Shown here: positions 18,751-28,395 of the stretch, in pieces | How the letters are laid out: every line of letters begins with the position of its first letter | How positions within the stretch are numbered: position 1 is the stretch's first letter | Assembly: GCA_963666765.1 (NCBI GenBank) | Contig: OY762933.1 | Location: 1,426,001-1,490,000, forward strand | DNA length: 64,000 nucleotides | Source of the DNA: Foliamicus sp963666765 | Lineage (GTDB): Bacteria; Pseudomonadota; Gammaproteobacteria; Steroidobacterales; Foliamicaceae | Direction: 5' to 3' | The notes under the pieces: model-generated | Seen by the model: the letters and a program-made list of their open reading frames with translations, nothing else | The model's database searches: none | What the model was told of the DNA's origin: nothing | Made by a program: the position numbers and the translations under genes

Positions 18751-19650
18751 CTACGCAGCTTCTCCGGCCAGGACCCCCCGCGGGTCCTCGATCAGGTCGG
18801 GGTGGTGGAGCTCGACCAGGCGGAGCAATTCGACCGGCAACCCGTCGGGAGATTCCGCCTTGCCGCCGCGACCGTTCTGCACCGTATGCCCGGGGGTATC
18901 GCCCATCTGCATCCAGGGCCGGAACGCCGTGTTGGCGATGTAGGCCACGTCGACCTTCGCTGAAATCACCGATGGGTCCGCAAGCGCCTTCCAGCTGCCC
19001 TGGTTAATCGTCCACTCGCGGTAGAAGAAGCTGGGCGCCGTCTGGCCCGGAGGAAAGACACGGGCACTGATGTCCTGGCGGATGTAGAAGTCGTCGCCGC
19101 GCCTTTGCGGCAGACTGATGAAGCGCTTGCTTTCGGCCTGTCCCGAAACGAAGAAGGATTCGCCCTCCACGGTCTCGTCTTCCATTGTGAACTCGGTGGT
19201 CTCATCCGCGCGAATGGTCATGTCCATGTGGGACGGGCCCGCACGGTACAGAGGAACGTCCACCACGTTGCCGGTAATCGGCATGGTCAGCTTGTCCAGC
19301 AGCTCTCCCGTCTCGATGTCCATATACATCGCAACTTCCAGCGACACGCTCTTGTAGAGGCTGTCGTTGACCTTCCGCATCTGGCGGATGGTGGTCGACA
19401 GGAGCCGGTAAAGCGGATAGGTCACGCCGTCGACGAACGCATAGTTGACCGCGTCCACCCAGCCCATGGTCACGCGATCGTCCAGGCTGGAGCGCAGCTT
19501 GATGAAGTAGTGCAGCATTTCATCGTCGCTCAGGTCCAGGTCGGTAAGTCCCGAGTACTCGTCTGCCTGCGCCCCGGGCGCCAAACCGGCCAGAAAAGGC
19601 GCGCCAAGCGCACCCGCCAGTACTGCACGTCGATTCAAGTTGGTGTTCAT
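18751..19650 (-). CDS. DUF1838 family secreted protein
   Basis: The 299-residue protein starts at ATG 19650, which has GGGAGG five bases upstream; an earlier in-frame ATG at 19662 has no such site. The N-terminus has a twin-arginine-like signal (NLNRRAVLAGALG, then a hydrophobic stretch), so Tat export is plausible. The body matches the DUF1838 family, which is common near aromatic and terpenoid catabolic genes and has no assigned activity. Paired with the downstream tannase-family esterase. Confidence 0.8.
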   Translation of the reverse strand: MNTNLNRRAVLAGALGAPFLAGLAPGAQADEYSGLTDLDLSDDEMLHYFIKLRSSLDDRVTMGWVDAVNYAFVDGVTYPLYRLLSTTIRQMRKVNDSLYKSVSLEVAMYMDIETGELLDKLTMPITGNVVDVPLYRAGPSHMDMTIRADETTEFTMEDETVEGESFFVSGQAESKRFISLPQRRGDDFYIRQDISARVFPPGQTAPSFFYREWTINQGSWKALADPSVISAKVDVAYIANTAFRPWMQMGDTPGHTVQNGRGGKAESPDGLPVELLRLVELHHPDLIEDPRGVLAGEAA

Positions 19651-19670
19651 ATTTCCTCCCAATACGTAAT

Positions 19671-20627
19671 TCAGGCTTCGTGATAGACGCCGTACTTCAG
19701 CAGGCGCCGATGACGGCGCTCGAGCAGTTCGGCGGTTTCCAGGCGGGTCAGGCCGAGCAGATGCTTGCTGATCGACTTCTTCAGGCTCGCGATCGCGGCG
19801 GACGCATCCCGGTGGGCGCCGCCCAGCGGCTCGTCGAGGACTTCGTCCACGAGCTTGAGCTTCAGCAGCCGCCTGGCCGTGATGCCCATCGCCTGGGCGG
19901 CCTCGGTGGCGTGGTCGGCGCTCTTCCAGAGAATGCTGGCGCAGCCTTCCGGCGAAATCACCGAGTAGATGCTGTACTGCATCATGATCACAACGTCCGC
20001 CACGCCGATGGCGAGCGCCCCCCCGGAGCCTCCCTCGCCGATGATCGCGCTGATGATGGGCGTCTTCAGACCCACCATGCAGCTCAGGCTGGAGGCGATG
20101 GCCTCGCTCTGGCCGCGTTCCTCCGCCCCGATTCCCGGATAGGCGCCGGGCGTGTCGATCAGCGTGACCACGGGCAGGCCGAATTTCTCGGCAAGCTGCA
20201 TGAGGCGCTGCGCCTTGCGATAACCTTCCGGCCGCGTCATGCCGTAGTTGCGGCGCACCCTGGAGGTCGTATCGCGCCCTTTCTGATGGCCGATCAGCAT
20301 CACCGGCGCGCCTTCGATCCGGGCCAGTCCGCCCACCAGCGCGTAATCGTCCGCGTACATGCGATCGCCGTGCAGTTCCTGGAATTCCCCGGTCATCCCG
20401 GCGATGTAGTCCAGCGAGTAGGGCCGCTTCGGGTGGCGCGCCACCTGCGCCGTCTGCCAGGGCGTGAGCTTGCGGTAGATGTTGCGGGTCAGCGACTGGC
20501 TGCTGCGCTGAAGCCGCTGAATCTCGCCGGCAACGTCCACGCCGGAATCGTTGTCGAGAAACCTCAGTTGCTCGATCTTGCTTTCCAGCTCCGCGATGGG
20601 CTGCTCGAAGTCAAGAAATGATTCCAT
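19671..20627 (-). CDS. accA: Acetyl-CoA carboxylase carboxyltransferase subunit alpha
   Basis: AccA is half of the carboxyltransferase that makes malonyl-CoA for fatty-acid synthesis. The 318-residue protein begins MESFLDFEQPIAELESKI and carries the crotonase-like core, with QKGRDTTSRVRRNYGMTRPE and IIGEGGSGGALAIGVADVV. ATG 20627 is chosen; a GTG two codons upstream is the alternative. It lies 52 bp after dnaE, the usual dnaE-accA order. Confidence 0.96.
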   Translation of the reverse strand: MESFLDFEQPIAELESKIEQLRFLDNDSGVDVAGEIQRLQRSSQSLTRNIYRKLTPWQTAQVARHPKRPYSLDYIAGMTGEFQELHGDRMYADDYALVGGLARIEGAPVMLIGHQKGRDTTSRVRRNYGMTRPEGYRKAQRLMQLAEKFGLPVVTLIDTPGAYPGIGAEERGQSEAIASSLSCMVGLKTPIISAIIGEGGSGGALAIGVADVVIMMQYSIYSVISPEGCASILWKSADHATEAAQAMGITARRLLKLKLVDEVLDEPLGGAHRDASAAIASLKKSISKHLLGLTRLETAELLERRHRRLLKYGVYHEA

Positions 20628-20679
20628 ACGCACTGCGTCCGACCTGGCCGGGCCTGCGATTGTAAGCCCTAGCGCCGTG

Positions 20680-23600
20680 TCAGGCGTAGCGAATGCTGAA
20701 CCCGCCGATTACCGGCGATTCGCCCAGGGCCTGCCGAAGATCGCCGGTTGCGCGAACATTCCAGTCCTCACCCAGGCGCAGGCTACCGGCCGCGCCCGGC
20801 GCCGCATAGCGCACCACAACCTGTGTCTCTCCGGGCACGTGCGGGCGCAGCAATTGCCTGAGCCGGGCGAATGTTTCGGCCGGCTCCTCGGCGGCGCGGC
20901 AGTCCAGCAACAGCAGCCGCGCGCGCTTTTCCATAACCTCGTCCAGCGGCTCCACCGAGCCCGCATAGAGGTTGAGCGAACCGCGCTGCAGCCGCGACAG
21001 GCGGCCCCGCACCATTACCAGCGAATGCGGAGTGATCAGCCGCGCGGGTGGAGCTCCGGCGTCCCATCGGGGCAGCCGCACCGGCAATCGCGTTTGCCCG
21101 TCATCGAGGTCGAAGTAGTTTGCGCCCGCCCTGCGCCACTTGCGCAGCACACTCCCTGCCACCGTGACGTTCGGCGCGTCGCGCTCGTCCCTGGGACCCG
21201 GCTGCGACCGGTCCAGAATTTCGCGCAGGTCGCCGCCAACCAGGGCGCGAGCCTCCTCCCGGCACTCGTCGAAAGGGTGTCCGCTCAGGCAGAAGCCCAG
21301 GCTGCGCCGCTCGCCGTCCAGGCGCTCGCGAGGGCCCCATGCGGGCGTGTCGGGCGCCTCGATATGCATCGGCTCATCGCCGCCCTCGTCGAACAGGCCT
21401 TCCTGCCCGCTCTCGGCGTCGCGGGCAGCCTGCGCCGCGGCTGCCAGGGCCGCGGGCAACACCCGGATCACCGCGGCCCGGTTTTCGCACAGGCCGTCCA
21501 GGGCGCCGGATCGAACAAGCGTTTCGGCCTGTCGCTGATGCAGCCCTGCGCCGCTGATCCGGGAAAACAGGTCCGCGATGCCGGTAAAGGGTCCGTTTGC
21601 CTCGCGCTCGGCCTGAATCGCCTGGGCGGCTGCCTGCCCCAGTCCACGGATGGCGCCCAGTCCGCATCGAACGGCCTTGTCGTCCACGGCGCTGAACCCC
21701 ACCTGCGAGTGATTCACGTCCGGGGGCAGGACCGCAAGTCCGAGAGCAAGGCACTCCTGCGTCATCCAGTAAAGGCGATCATGCGCACTCATGTCGGTGG
21801 TCATGGTGGACGCCATGTACTGGGCCGGATAGCGGGCCTTCAGCCAGGCCGTCTGGTAGGCGACGATCGCATAGGCGGTGGAGTGCGACTTGTTGAAACC
21901 ATAGCCGGCAAAGGTTTCCATCAGGTTGAAGATGTGCTCGGCCTTGCCCCTGTTCAGGCCGTGGTTCAGCGCGCCCTCCACGAAAACCGAGCGCTGGTCG
22001 GCCATCTCGTCTTTCAGCTTCTTGCCCATGGCGCGGCGCAGCACGTCGGCCTGGGCAAAGCTGTAGCCGGCGATCAGGCGGGCAATCTCCATGACCTGTT
22101 CCTGGTAAAGGATCACGCCGTGGGTCTCGCTCAGCAACTCGCGCAGGTCCTCGTGAAGGTAATCCACAGCCTCCTGGCCGTGCTTGCGCTTGATGTAGGT
22201 ATCGGCCATGCCGGTCTGCAGCGGACCGGGGCGGAACAGCGCCACCAGGGCGATCATGTCGCTGAAGCGGTCCGGCCTCAGGTCGCGGATCAGGTCGCGC
22301 ATGCCCCGCGACTCGAGCTGGAAAACAGCACGGGTCCGCAGGTTACGCAATAGCTCGTAAACGCCCGGATCGTCCAGCGGCACGGAGCCGATGTCGATGG
22401 GCGGCTCGCCCGCGGCGGATCGGGAGCGATTGACCTCGGCCATGGTCCGGGTAATCGTCGTGAGATCGTTCAGGGCCAGGAAATCGAACTTCACCAGTCC
22501 GACCGAATCAATGTCGTCCTTGTCAAACTGCGTAACCGTGGGCGAGTCGCTTTCCTGGCGGTAGAGCGGCGTGAAATGCGTCAGCTCCTCGGGGGCGATC
22601 ACGACGCCCCCCGCGTGGGTGCTGGAGTTGCGCGGCAGGCCCTCCAGCTGCAGCGCCAGGTCGATGACCTCGCGCGCTTCCGTATCGGTGTTGTACAGAT
22701 GACTCAGTTCCCGGTCGTCGTTCATCGCCTGCTCGATGGTGACCCCCACCGGCAACGCCGGGATCAGGCCGGCGACATGCTCGCCGAGGCCAAGCGGATG
22801 ACCCAGGACCCGGGTCGCGTCCTTGATGGCGGCGCGCGCCGCCAGGCGGTTGAAGGTGATGATTTGCGCCACCCGGTCCCGTCCGTACTCGTCGGCCACA
22901 TGCTCCAGGACCCGCTCGCGCTGCTCGGCGCAGAAATCGATATCGATGTCCGGCATGGAGATGCGCTCCGGGTTCAGGAAGCGCTCGAAGATCAATCCGT
23001 AGCGCAATGGATCGATGGTCGTAATGCCCAGCGCGTAACTGATCAGGGAACCGGCGGCCGATCCCCTGCCGGGGCCCACCGGCACCTGGTTTTCGCGGGC
23101 CCAGCGGACGATATCGGCCACGATGAGGAAATAGCCGGGATAGTCCATCCGCCGCACGACTTCCAGTTCGGTACGCATACGGTCCGTATACCGGGCGGGC
23201 AATTCCGCTTCCGCGCCGTTCGGGCCGGGGCCGAGCTGGCGTTTCAGGCCGGCCAGCGCCTGCTGTTCGAGGAAGTCTCCTTCACTCATGCCCGCCGGCG
23301 CGCGCGCCTTGGGCAGCCGGGACTCGCCGAGATCCAGTTCCACCGTGCAGGCGCGGGCAATGGCTACGGTGTTGCTCAAGGCCTCCGGCAGATCGGCGAA
23401 CAGCTCGACCATCTCCTCCGGGCTCCTCAGGTATTGCTGCTGCGTGTAGCGCCTTTCGCGGCGCGGATCGTTCAGCGTTTCTCCCCGGTGAATGCACACC
23501 CGCGCTTCGTGCGCCGTAAACTCCGCGCTGTCCAGAAACCGCACGTCGTTGACCGCCACCAGCGGGACGCCCTCGGCGGCGGCCAGTTCGACCGTTCGCT

Positions 23601-24153
23601 GCGTCAATTCGGCCTCGCCGGCGCGCCCCAGCCTGCTTACCTCCAGGAAAAGGTCTTCGCCCATCAACCTGCGCAGGGCCAGCACCTGCTCTCGCTCTCG
23701 CCGCGCTTCGGGGCCGTCCCCTACGGGGCTGTCGAGCGCGATCAGCCCGATCAGACCCTCAAGGCCTTCCGCGTTCAGCCACTCCCTCATCAGCAGGGGC
23801 ACGCCGCGCGGCTCAAGTTCGAGGTACATGCGCGTGACAAGCGTCAGCAGATTCCTGTAACCCTTCGCGTTGCGGCACAATAGCGTGACCCGACCGGAAC
23901 GGCCGCCATCCCCCGTCCGGCCGATATGGAGATCGGCGCCCAGGACAGGCTTGATTCCGACGTTGAGGGCCGCCCGGTAAAAGCGTACTGCTCCGAACAT
24001 GTTGTTGAGGTCGGTCAGGGCGACAGCGGGCATTCCCCGGTCCCGGACCGCGCGACAAAAGCCTCCCTTGCCGTCGCTTATTCGCAGCACCGAGTCCACC
24101 AGGGAGAATTCCGAGTGCAGGCGAAGGTGAACGAATTGCGCGGTCTTTCCCAC
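20680..24153 (-). CDS. dnaE: DNA polymerase III subunit alpha
   Basis: The 1157-residue protein is the replicative polymerase catalytic subunit. An N-terminal PHP domain (HLRLHSEFSLVDSVLRISD) is followed by the polymerase core with GRGSAAGSLISYALGI and the catalytic aspartates in MPDIDIDF, then the fingers and helix-hairpin-helix regions, and a C-terminal OB-fold with clamp-binding tail. Length matches E. coli DnaE (1160). It lies 7 bp after rnhB. Confidence 0.97.
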   Translation of the reverse strand: MGKTAQFVHLRLHSEFSLVDSVLRISDGKGGFCRAVRDRGMPAVALTDLNNMFGAVRFYRAALNVGIKPVLGADLHIGRTGDGGRSGRVTLLCRNAKGYRNLLTLVTRMYLELEPRGVPLLMREWLNAEGLEGLIGLIALDSPVGDGPEARREREQVLALRRLMGEDLFLEVSRLGRAGEAELTQRTVELAAAEGVPLVAVNDVRFLDSAEFTAHEARVCIHRGETLNDPRRERRYTQQQYLRSPEEMVELFADLPEALSNTVAIARACTVELDLGESRLPKARAPAGMSEGDFLEQQALAGLKRQLGPGPNGAEAELPARYTDRMRTELEVVRRMDYPGYFLIVADIVRWARENQVPVGPGRGSAAGSLISYALGITTIDPLRYGLIFERFLNPERISMPDIDIDFCAEQRERVLEHVADEYGRDRVAQIITFNRLAARAAIKDATRVLGHPLGLGEHVAGLIPALPVGVTIEQAMNDDRELSHLYNTDTEAREVIDLALQLEGLPRNSSTHAGGVVIAPEELTHFTPLYRQESDSPTVTQFDKDDIDSVGLVKFDFLALNDLTTITRTMAEVNRSRSAAGEPPIDIGSVPLDDPGVYELLRNLRTRAVFQLESRGMRDLIRDLRPDRFSDMIALVALFRPGPLQTGMADTYIKRKHGQEAVDYLHEDLRELLSETHGVILYQEQVMEIARLIAGYSFAQADVLRRAMGKKLKDEMADQRSVFVEGALNHGLNRGKAEHIFNLMETFAGYGFNKSHSTAYAIVAYQTAWLKARYPAQYMASTMTTDMSAHDRLYWMTQECLALGLAVLPPDVNHSQVGFSAVDDKAVRCGLGAIRGLGQAAAQAIQAEREANGPFTGIADLFSRISGAGLHQRQAETLVRSGALDGLCENRAAVIRVLPAALAAAAQAARDAESGQEGLFDEGGDEPMHIEAPDTPAWGPRERLDGERRSLGFCLSGHPFDECREEARALVGGDLREILDRSQPGPRDERDAPNVTVAGSVLRKWRRAGANYFDLDDGQTRLPVRLPRWDAGAPPARLITPHSLVMVRGRLSRLQRGSLNLYAGSVEPLDEVMEKRARLLLLDCRAAEEPAETFARLRQLLRPHVPGETQVVVRYAAPGAAGSLRLGEDWNVRATGDLRQALGESPVIGGFSIRYA

Positions 24154-24160
24154 GGTCGTG

Positions 24161-24763
24161 TCAGCCTCCCGCCACCGCGCGGACCGGCCGGAAACTGCGG
24201 CGGTGCGCGGGACTTGCGCCCAGGCGTTCGAGGGCGGCGCGATGCGCGGGCACTGCGTATCCCTTGTGTTCGGCCAGCCTGTATCCGGGCCAATCGAGAT
24301 CCAGCCGCCGCATGAGCCGGTCCCGCCACTCCTTGGCCAGGATGGAAGCGGCCGCGATGCACGGGCAGTGACGGTCGCCGCCGATCATGGCATCGAGTTC
24401 GACATCCCGGCGCCAGCGTTCAGGCATCTCGGGGAGGTAGGGGCCGTCCACGCGGGCCAGCGCCGGTTTGCTGTACAGGCCCAGCAGCGCCCGCCGCATG
24501 GCCAGCAGGCTGGCGCGCAGCACGTTGAGCCGGTCGATTTCTTCCACCGTCGCCAGGCCCACCGACCAGGCCAGGCAGCCGCCCCGGATTGCTTCTTCGA
24601 GCGCCGCGCGCTGCCGCGGCGACAGCAGCTTGGAGTCGCGGACCCCGGATATGTGCTTGCCGGCGGCAAAGGCGACGGCCGCCGCGACCACCGGTCCGGC
24701 CAGGGCGCCCCGGCCGGCCTCATCCACCCCGGCCACGATTCCGGGCTTCGGGCAATCACCCAC
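24161..24763 (-). CDS. rnhB: Ribonuclease HII
   Basis: The enzyme removes ribonucleotides and RNA from RNA-DNA hybrids. The metal-binding VAGVDEAGRGALAGPVVAAA motif is at the N-terminus, with VRDSKLLSPRQR and IAAASILAKEWRD further on. I start at GTG 24763, overlapping the lpxB stop by 8 bp, which gives 200 residues, close to the family norm. The longer frame to 24847 would lie entirely within lpxB. Confidence 0.94.
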   Translation of the reverse strand: MGDCPKPGIVAGVDEAGRGALAGPVVAAAVAFAAGKHISGVRDSKLLSPRQRAALEEAIRGGCLAWSVGLATVEEIDRLNVLRASLLAMRRALLGLYSKPALARVDGPYLPEMPERWRRDVELDAMIGGDRHCPCIAAASILAKEWRDRLMRRLDLDWPGYRLAEHKGYAVPAHRAALERLGASPAHRRSFRPVRAVAGG

Positions 24764-25913
24764 GAGCGGGTCGGCTTGCCAGCGCCAGCACGGCCTGCGC
24801 CGCACGATCGTCGACGCCGCGCCGCAGCGATTCGGAAAGACGCGCAAATTCGACGCGCATCGCCCGGCGTGCGCCCGAATCGTCGTAAAGGCTCAACAGC
24901 TCGGCTCCCAGCGCCTCGCCGCGGGCCCGCTCCTGCAGCAGTTCCGGAACCACCCTGCGGCCGGCCAGCACGTTCGGCAGGGCGACATAGGGTGTTTTCA
25001 GGAGACGGAAGGCGCGGGCAATCCAGGCCGTAAGCGGCACAACCCGGTAGGCCACCACCAGCGGACAACCACACACCATGGCCTCCATCGTAACCGTGCC
25101 GGAAGCCGCCGCCGCCAGGTCGGCGTTCTTCAGCAATTCGCGGGCGTTTCCGCTCGACTGGCGGACTTCCACGCCGGGAGCAAAACGCCTCAGAATCGCC
25201 GCGAATTGCTCCCGGCCCTGCGGCGTGGCCGCGGCCGTGGCGAAGCGAACGCCGGGCCGGCGCGACGCCAGCCAGGCGGCCGCCTGCGCGATCGGCGGGC
25301 CGATGCGGCTGATCTCCGACCCGCGCGAACCCGGCAACAGGGCCACGAGCAGCCTGCCTTCGCGGACGGCGGTCAGGGATCCACCCCCCTCGGGCGCTTG
25401 CTCATCGGCAATCGGATGACCCACGAAAACCGCCTCCACGCCCTCCTTGCGCAACAATGCCGGTTCAAACGGAAGCAGGCAAAGGACCCGGTCGCAGTTG
25501 CGGCGGATACGCCGCACCCGGCCGGCGCGCCAGGCCCATATCGACGGGCACACGTACTGCACCGTGCGCACGCCGCCGCGCTTCAGCCGCCCGGCCAGGC
25601 CCAGATTGAGTTCCGGGGAATCCACGCCGATGAATATGTCCGGGCGAAACTCGCCGAGTTGCCGCAATAACCGGCGACGAAGCATCCACAGGCGCGGCAG
25701 GTGGCGGACCACTTCCGCCAGGCCCATGACGGCGAATTGCGACGCCTCGAGCATCGGACTGCATCCCGCCTCGCGCATTGCCGGGCCGGCCACGCCGGCC
25801 ACATCCACCTCCAGGGGGCCAGCGCGCAGGGAACGAATCAGTCCCGCACCCAGACGGTCGCCGGAGGCTTCGCCGGCGACCATCGCTATCCGCAGCGCCC
25901 GGTCAGGGTTCAA
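24756..25913 (-). CDS. lpxB: Lipid-A-disaccharide synthase
   Basis: LpxB is a GT19 glycosyltransferase that joins UDP-diacylglucosamine and lipid X. The 385-residue protein has the N-terminal AMVAGEASGDRLGAGLI motif, IGVDSPELNLGLAG and QYVCPSIWAWRAGR, then the nucleotide-binding domain with LLPGSRGSEI. Its ATG overlaps the lpxA stop by 4 bp within the tight lpxD-lpxA-lpxB-rnhB run. Confidence 0.96.
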   Translation of the reverse strand: MNPDRALRIAMVAGEASGDRLGAGLIRSLRAGPLEVDVAGVAGPAMREAGCSPMLEASQFAVMGLAEVVRHLPRLWMLRRRLLRQLGEFRPDIFIGVDSPELNLGLAGRLKRGGVRTVQYVCPSIWAWRAGRVRRIRRNCDRVLCLLPFEPALLRKEGVEAVFVGHPIADEQAPEGGGSLTAVREGRLLVALLPGSRGSEISRIGPPIAQAAAWLASRRPGVRFATAAATPQGREQFAAILRRFAPGVEVRQSSGNARELLKNADLAAAASGTVTMEAMVCGCPLVVAYRVVPLTAWIARAFRLLKTPYVALPNVLAGRRVVPELLQERARGEALGAELLSLYDDSGARRAMRVEFARLSESLRRGVDDRAAQAVLALASRPARG

Positions 25914-26689
25914 CGCAAGAGGCCACGCCCGGACTCGGCCAGAAACTCGGTCAGCAACTTCAATTCCGGCTGTTCCCGCACGGCCTCGGCGATGATTTCG
26001 GTCGCCTCGGCGCGCCCGAGCTGCTTGCGGAAAAGCGTGCGGTAGGCCCTCTCTATGTTGGATCGCTGGCCGGCGTCGAACCCGTGGCGCCGAAGGCCGA
26101 TGATGTTGACCCCGCGCGGCCTGGGCGGCTGTCCCGCCACCATGACGTAGGGCGGGACATCGCGGGTGATCCCGGCGTATATGCCGATGAAGCCGTAGTC
26201 GCCGATCCGGCAGAACTGGTGGGCCCCGGAGAACCCCGCCATGGTCACGTGATTGCCGACACGCACATGGCCCGCTACGCTGGCGAAATTGGCCATCACT
26301 ACGTCATCGCCAAGTATGCAGTCGTGCGCGATGTGTACGCTGGCCATCAGCCAGCAGTTATTCCCGACCCGGGTGACTCCGCCCCCTTCCTGCGTACCGC
26401 GATTGATGGTGACGAACTCGCGAATCGTGTTGTCGTCGCCGATCTCCAGCCGACTGTCCTCCCCGGGGCGGAATTTCCGGTCCTGGGGGTCGCGCCCGAT
26501 GGCCGCGTGGGGATGGACGACATTGCGGGCGCCCATGTGCGTGGGACCTTCCACGACCGCGTGCGAATCGATCCTGCAGCCGGGGCCGATCTCCACATCC
26601 GGTCCGATTACGGCATAGGGGCCGACCTCCACATCCGCAGCCAGTTCAGCATGCGGCGATACGATGGCGGTAGCGTGAACCTGCGTCAT
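25910..26689 (-). CDS. lpxA: UDP-N-acetylglucosamine acyltransferase
   Basis: The 259-residue left-handed beta-helix enzyme performs the first acylation of lipid A synthesis. Hexapeptide repeats cover residues 1-185 (for example AIGRDPQDRKF), the catalytic His lies in SVHIAHDCILGDDVVMAN, and a helical tail follows. It overlaps lpxD by 4 bp; the fabZ gene that normally sits between lpxD and lpxA is missing. Confidence 0.96.
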   Translation of the reverse strand: MTQVHATAIVSPHAELAADVEVGPYAVIGPDVEIGPGCRIDSHAVVEGPTHMGARNVVHPHAAIGRDPQDRKFRPGEDSRLEIGDDNTIREFVTINRGTQEGGGVTRVGNNCWLMASVHIAHDCILGDDVVMANFASVAGHVRVGNHVTMAGFSGAHQFCRIGDYGFIGIYAGITRDVPPYVMVAGQPPRPRGVNIIGLRRHGFDAGQRSNIERAYRTLFRKQLGRAEATEIIAEAVREQPELKLLTEFLAESGRGLLR

Positions 26690-27759
26690 CCGGAACGCTC
26701 CAGGCGCCGCACGCGCTTGTGCAGGGCGTCGAGATGCCTGAATCGGGCCGCATTGCGGCGCCAGCTTGCAACCTCCTCCATGGGGGTCATCGAACCTGCA
26801 TAGGCTCCGGGCTTGCCAATCCCGCGCGTGACCACGGTACGGGCCAGCAGCACCACATCGTCACAGATTTCAAGGTGGCCCGCCACCCCCACGTTGCCGG
26901 CAAGGCGGCACCTGCGCCCTATCCTCACGCTCCCGGCAATCGCGCAACCCGCAGCCATGGCGGTGTGCTCGCCGATCCGCACGTTGTGTCCGATCTGTAT
27001 CAGGTTGTCCAGACGCACGCCGTCCCCGATTACCGTGTCCTCCAGCGCGCCGCGGTCGATCGTGGTGTTGGCGCCGATCTCCACGTCGTCGCCGATGCGC
27101 ACGAAACCCAGCTGCGGAATCTTGCGCCAGCGCCCCCCGGCATCCGGCGCATTGCCGAAACCGTCGGAACCCAGCACGGCCCCGGGATGGACCAGGCAGC
27201 GGCTTCCCATGGTCACACCCTCGCATACCGTGCTGTTGGCCAGCAGCCGGCTGTCCTCGCCGATACTCGCGCCGGGTCCGACGGTTGCGTTGGGACCCAC
27301 GTAAACGCCACGGGCCAGCCTGGCCCCGGCCGCCACACGGGCCCCGGCCGCGACTTCGCAGGTCGCGTCCACGCTGGCATCGGTCGAAACCGTGGCGTCG
27401 GCATGGATTCCCGCCGCCGGCGGCAACAGCTCGTGCAGTTCATCGGCCACGCCGGCGAACACGCGATAGGGATTGGGCGTAACAAGCGCCGCGACCGGAC
27501 ACTCCGGCGCATGGGGCTCGCTGAGGATTACGGCGCCTGCCCGGGCCGAGCGAAGATCGTTCAGGTACGCCTGGTTGAGAAAGAAGGCTACGCTGCCGTC
27601 ATCGGCGCGCGCCAGTGTCGATACGCGATGGACCCTGACGCCGGGCTGTCCGCGCAATTCGCAGCCATGACGCCGGGCCAACCCGCCAAGCGTCAGTCCC
27701 CGTTCGTGCTGCGAACGCCGCTGCATCACCGAACGCACCACGCGATGTCGTAGAAGCAT
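26686..27759 (-). CDS. lpxD: UDP-3-O-acylglucosamine N-acyltransferase
   Basis: LpxD adds the N-linked acyl chain to the lipid A precursor. The 357-residue frame has the N-terminal uridine-binding domain (LTLGGLARRHGCEL, VTPNPYRVFAGVADEL), a left-handed beta-helix, and the catalytic His in LIQIGHNVRIGEHTAMAAG. The start could be ATG 27759 or ATG 27726; neither has a strong ribosome-binding site, and the second gives 346 residues, nearer the E. coli length of 341. The next gene, lpxA, overlaps by 4 bp. Confidence 0.94.
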   Translation of the reverse strand: MLLRHRVVRSVMQRRSQHERGLTLGGLARRHGCELRGQPGVRVHRVSTLARADDGSVAFFLNQAYLNDLRSARAGAVILSEPHAPECPVAALVTPNPYRVFAGVADELHELLPPAAGIHADATVSTDASVDATCEVAAGARVAAGARLARGVYVGPNATVGPGASIGEDSRLLANSTVCEGVTMGSRCLVHPGAVLGSDGFGNAPDAGGRWRKIPQLGFVRIGDDVEIGANTTIDRGALEDTVIGDGVRLDNLIQIGHNVRIGEHTAMAAGCAIAGSVRIGRRCRLAGNVGVAGHLEICDDVVLLARTVVTRGIGKPGAYAGSMTPMEEVASWRRNAARFRHLDALHKRVRRLERSG

Positions 27760-27786
27760 CCACAGCCGGCGGCTACCTCGCCATGT

Positions 27787-27813
27787 TTAGGGCCTGTGTT
27801 TAACAGGCCCTAA
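27787..27813. repeat. Hairpin repeat with TAGGGCCTGTTAA arm at the skp stop
   Basis: An 11-bp perfect inverted repeat, TTAGGGCCTGT and ACAGGCCCTAA, with a 5-bp loop sits between skp and lpxD. On the minus strand its TAG (27812-27810) is the stop codon of skp. The same 13-mer TAGGGCCTGTTAA forms the purM stop region at 63351-63363. It can fold as a hairpin after skp, but no T-run follows. Confidence 0.75.
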
Positions 27814-28343
27814 TCCTGCTGCTCGCTGCTGTAGGTTTCCTGCAGGGCGCCCAGTACCTGCGGAGTGATGTTGACCGCATCGCTGAAGTACACCACGCCG
27901 CCACTCAGGATCAGGTCGTATTCGTTTTCCTCGGCAACCTGGCGCACGTGGCCGAGAAAAACCGTGCCGAGGTCGCGCTGGCTGTTGTTCTGTTCCAGTT
28001 GCAGATCTTCCTCGAAAGCCTGCGCTTCCTGCTGAATCTCGCGGCGCAGGGCCAGAATCTCGCGCTCGGCGTTGCGCAACTGCTCGGTGCCCATGGTTTC
28101 GCGGTCGCGTTCGTAGTTCTCGCTCAACTCTCCCAGCCGGGTCTGCTTGGCGTTGATCTCCCGTTGCCTGGGCGCGAACATTTCGCTGATGCTCTCGTTG
28201 GCCTCCCGCCCCTGGGGCGACTCCACGGTCAAGGCCTCCAGGTTGACGAACCCTATTTTCAGCGCGGTCTCCTGAGCCAGTGCGCTACCGGCCGTGAGAG
28301 CGCACATCGCTACGCCCAGGAGTAGTTTCTTTACGGTATTCAT
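27810..28343 (-). CDS. skp: Periplasmic chaperone Skp (OmpH family)
   Basis: Skp holds unfolded outer-membrane proteins in the periplasm before BamA. The 177-residue precursor has a signal peptide (cleavage after AGSALA, residue about 23), a beta core (LKIGFVNLEAL) and long charged helices (about 60-130) that form the tentacles of the trimer. It lies 52 bp after bamA, the standard position. Confidence 0.93.
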   Translation of the reverse strand: MNTVKKLLLGVAMCALTAGSALAQETALKIGFVNLEALTVESPQGREANESISEMFAPRQREINAKQTRLGELSENYERDRETMGTEQLRNAEREILALRREIQQEAQAFEEDLQLEQNNSQRDLGTVFLGHVRQVAEENEYDLILSGGVVYFSDAVNITPQVLGALQETYSSEQQD

Positions 28344-28395
28344 TGTTTAAGAAAAGCCTCTTGTTTCCAAAGGGATACGGGAGGACGCACGAATA

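Noticed and set aside
27787..27813. skp-lpxD hairpin as an intrinsic terminator
   Set aside because: No T-run follows the stem on either strand, and the lpx genes continue in the same direction.
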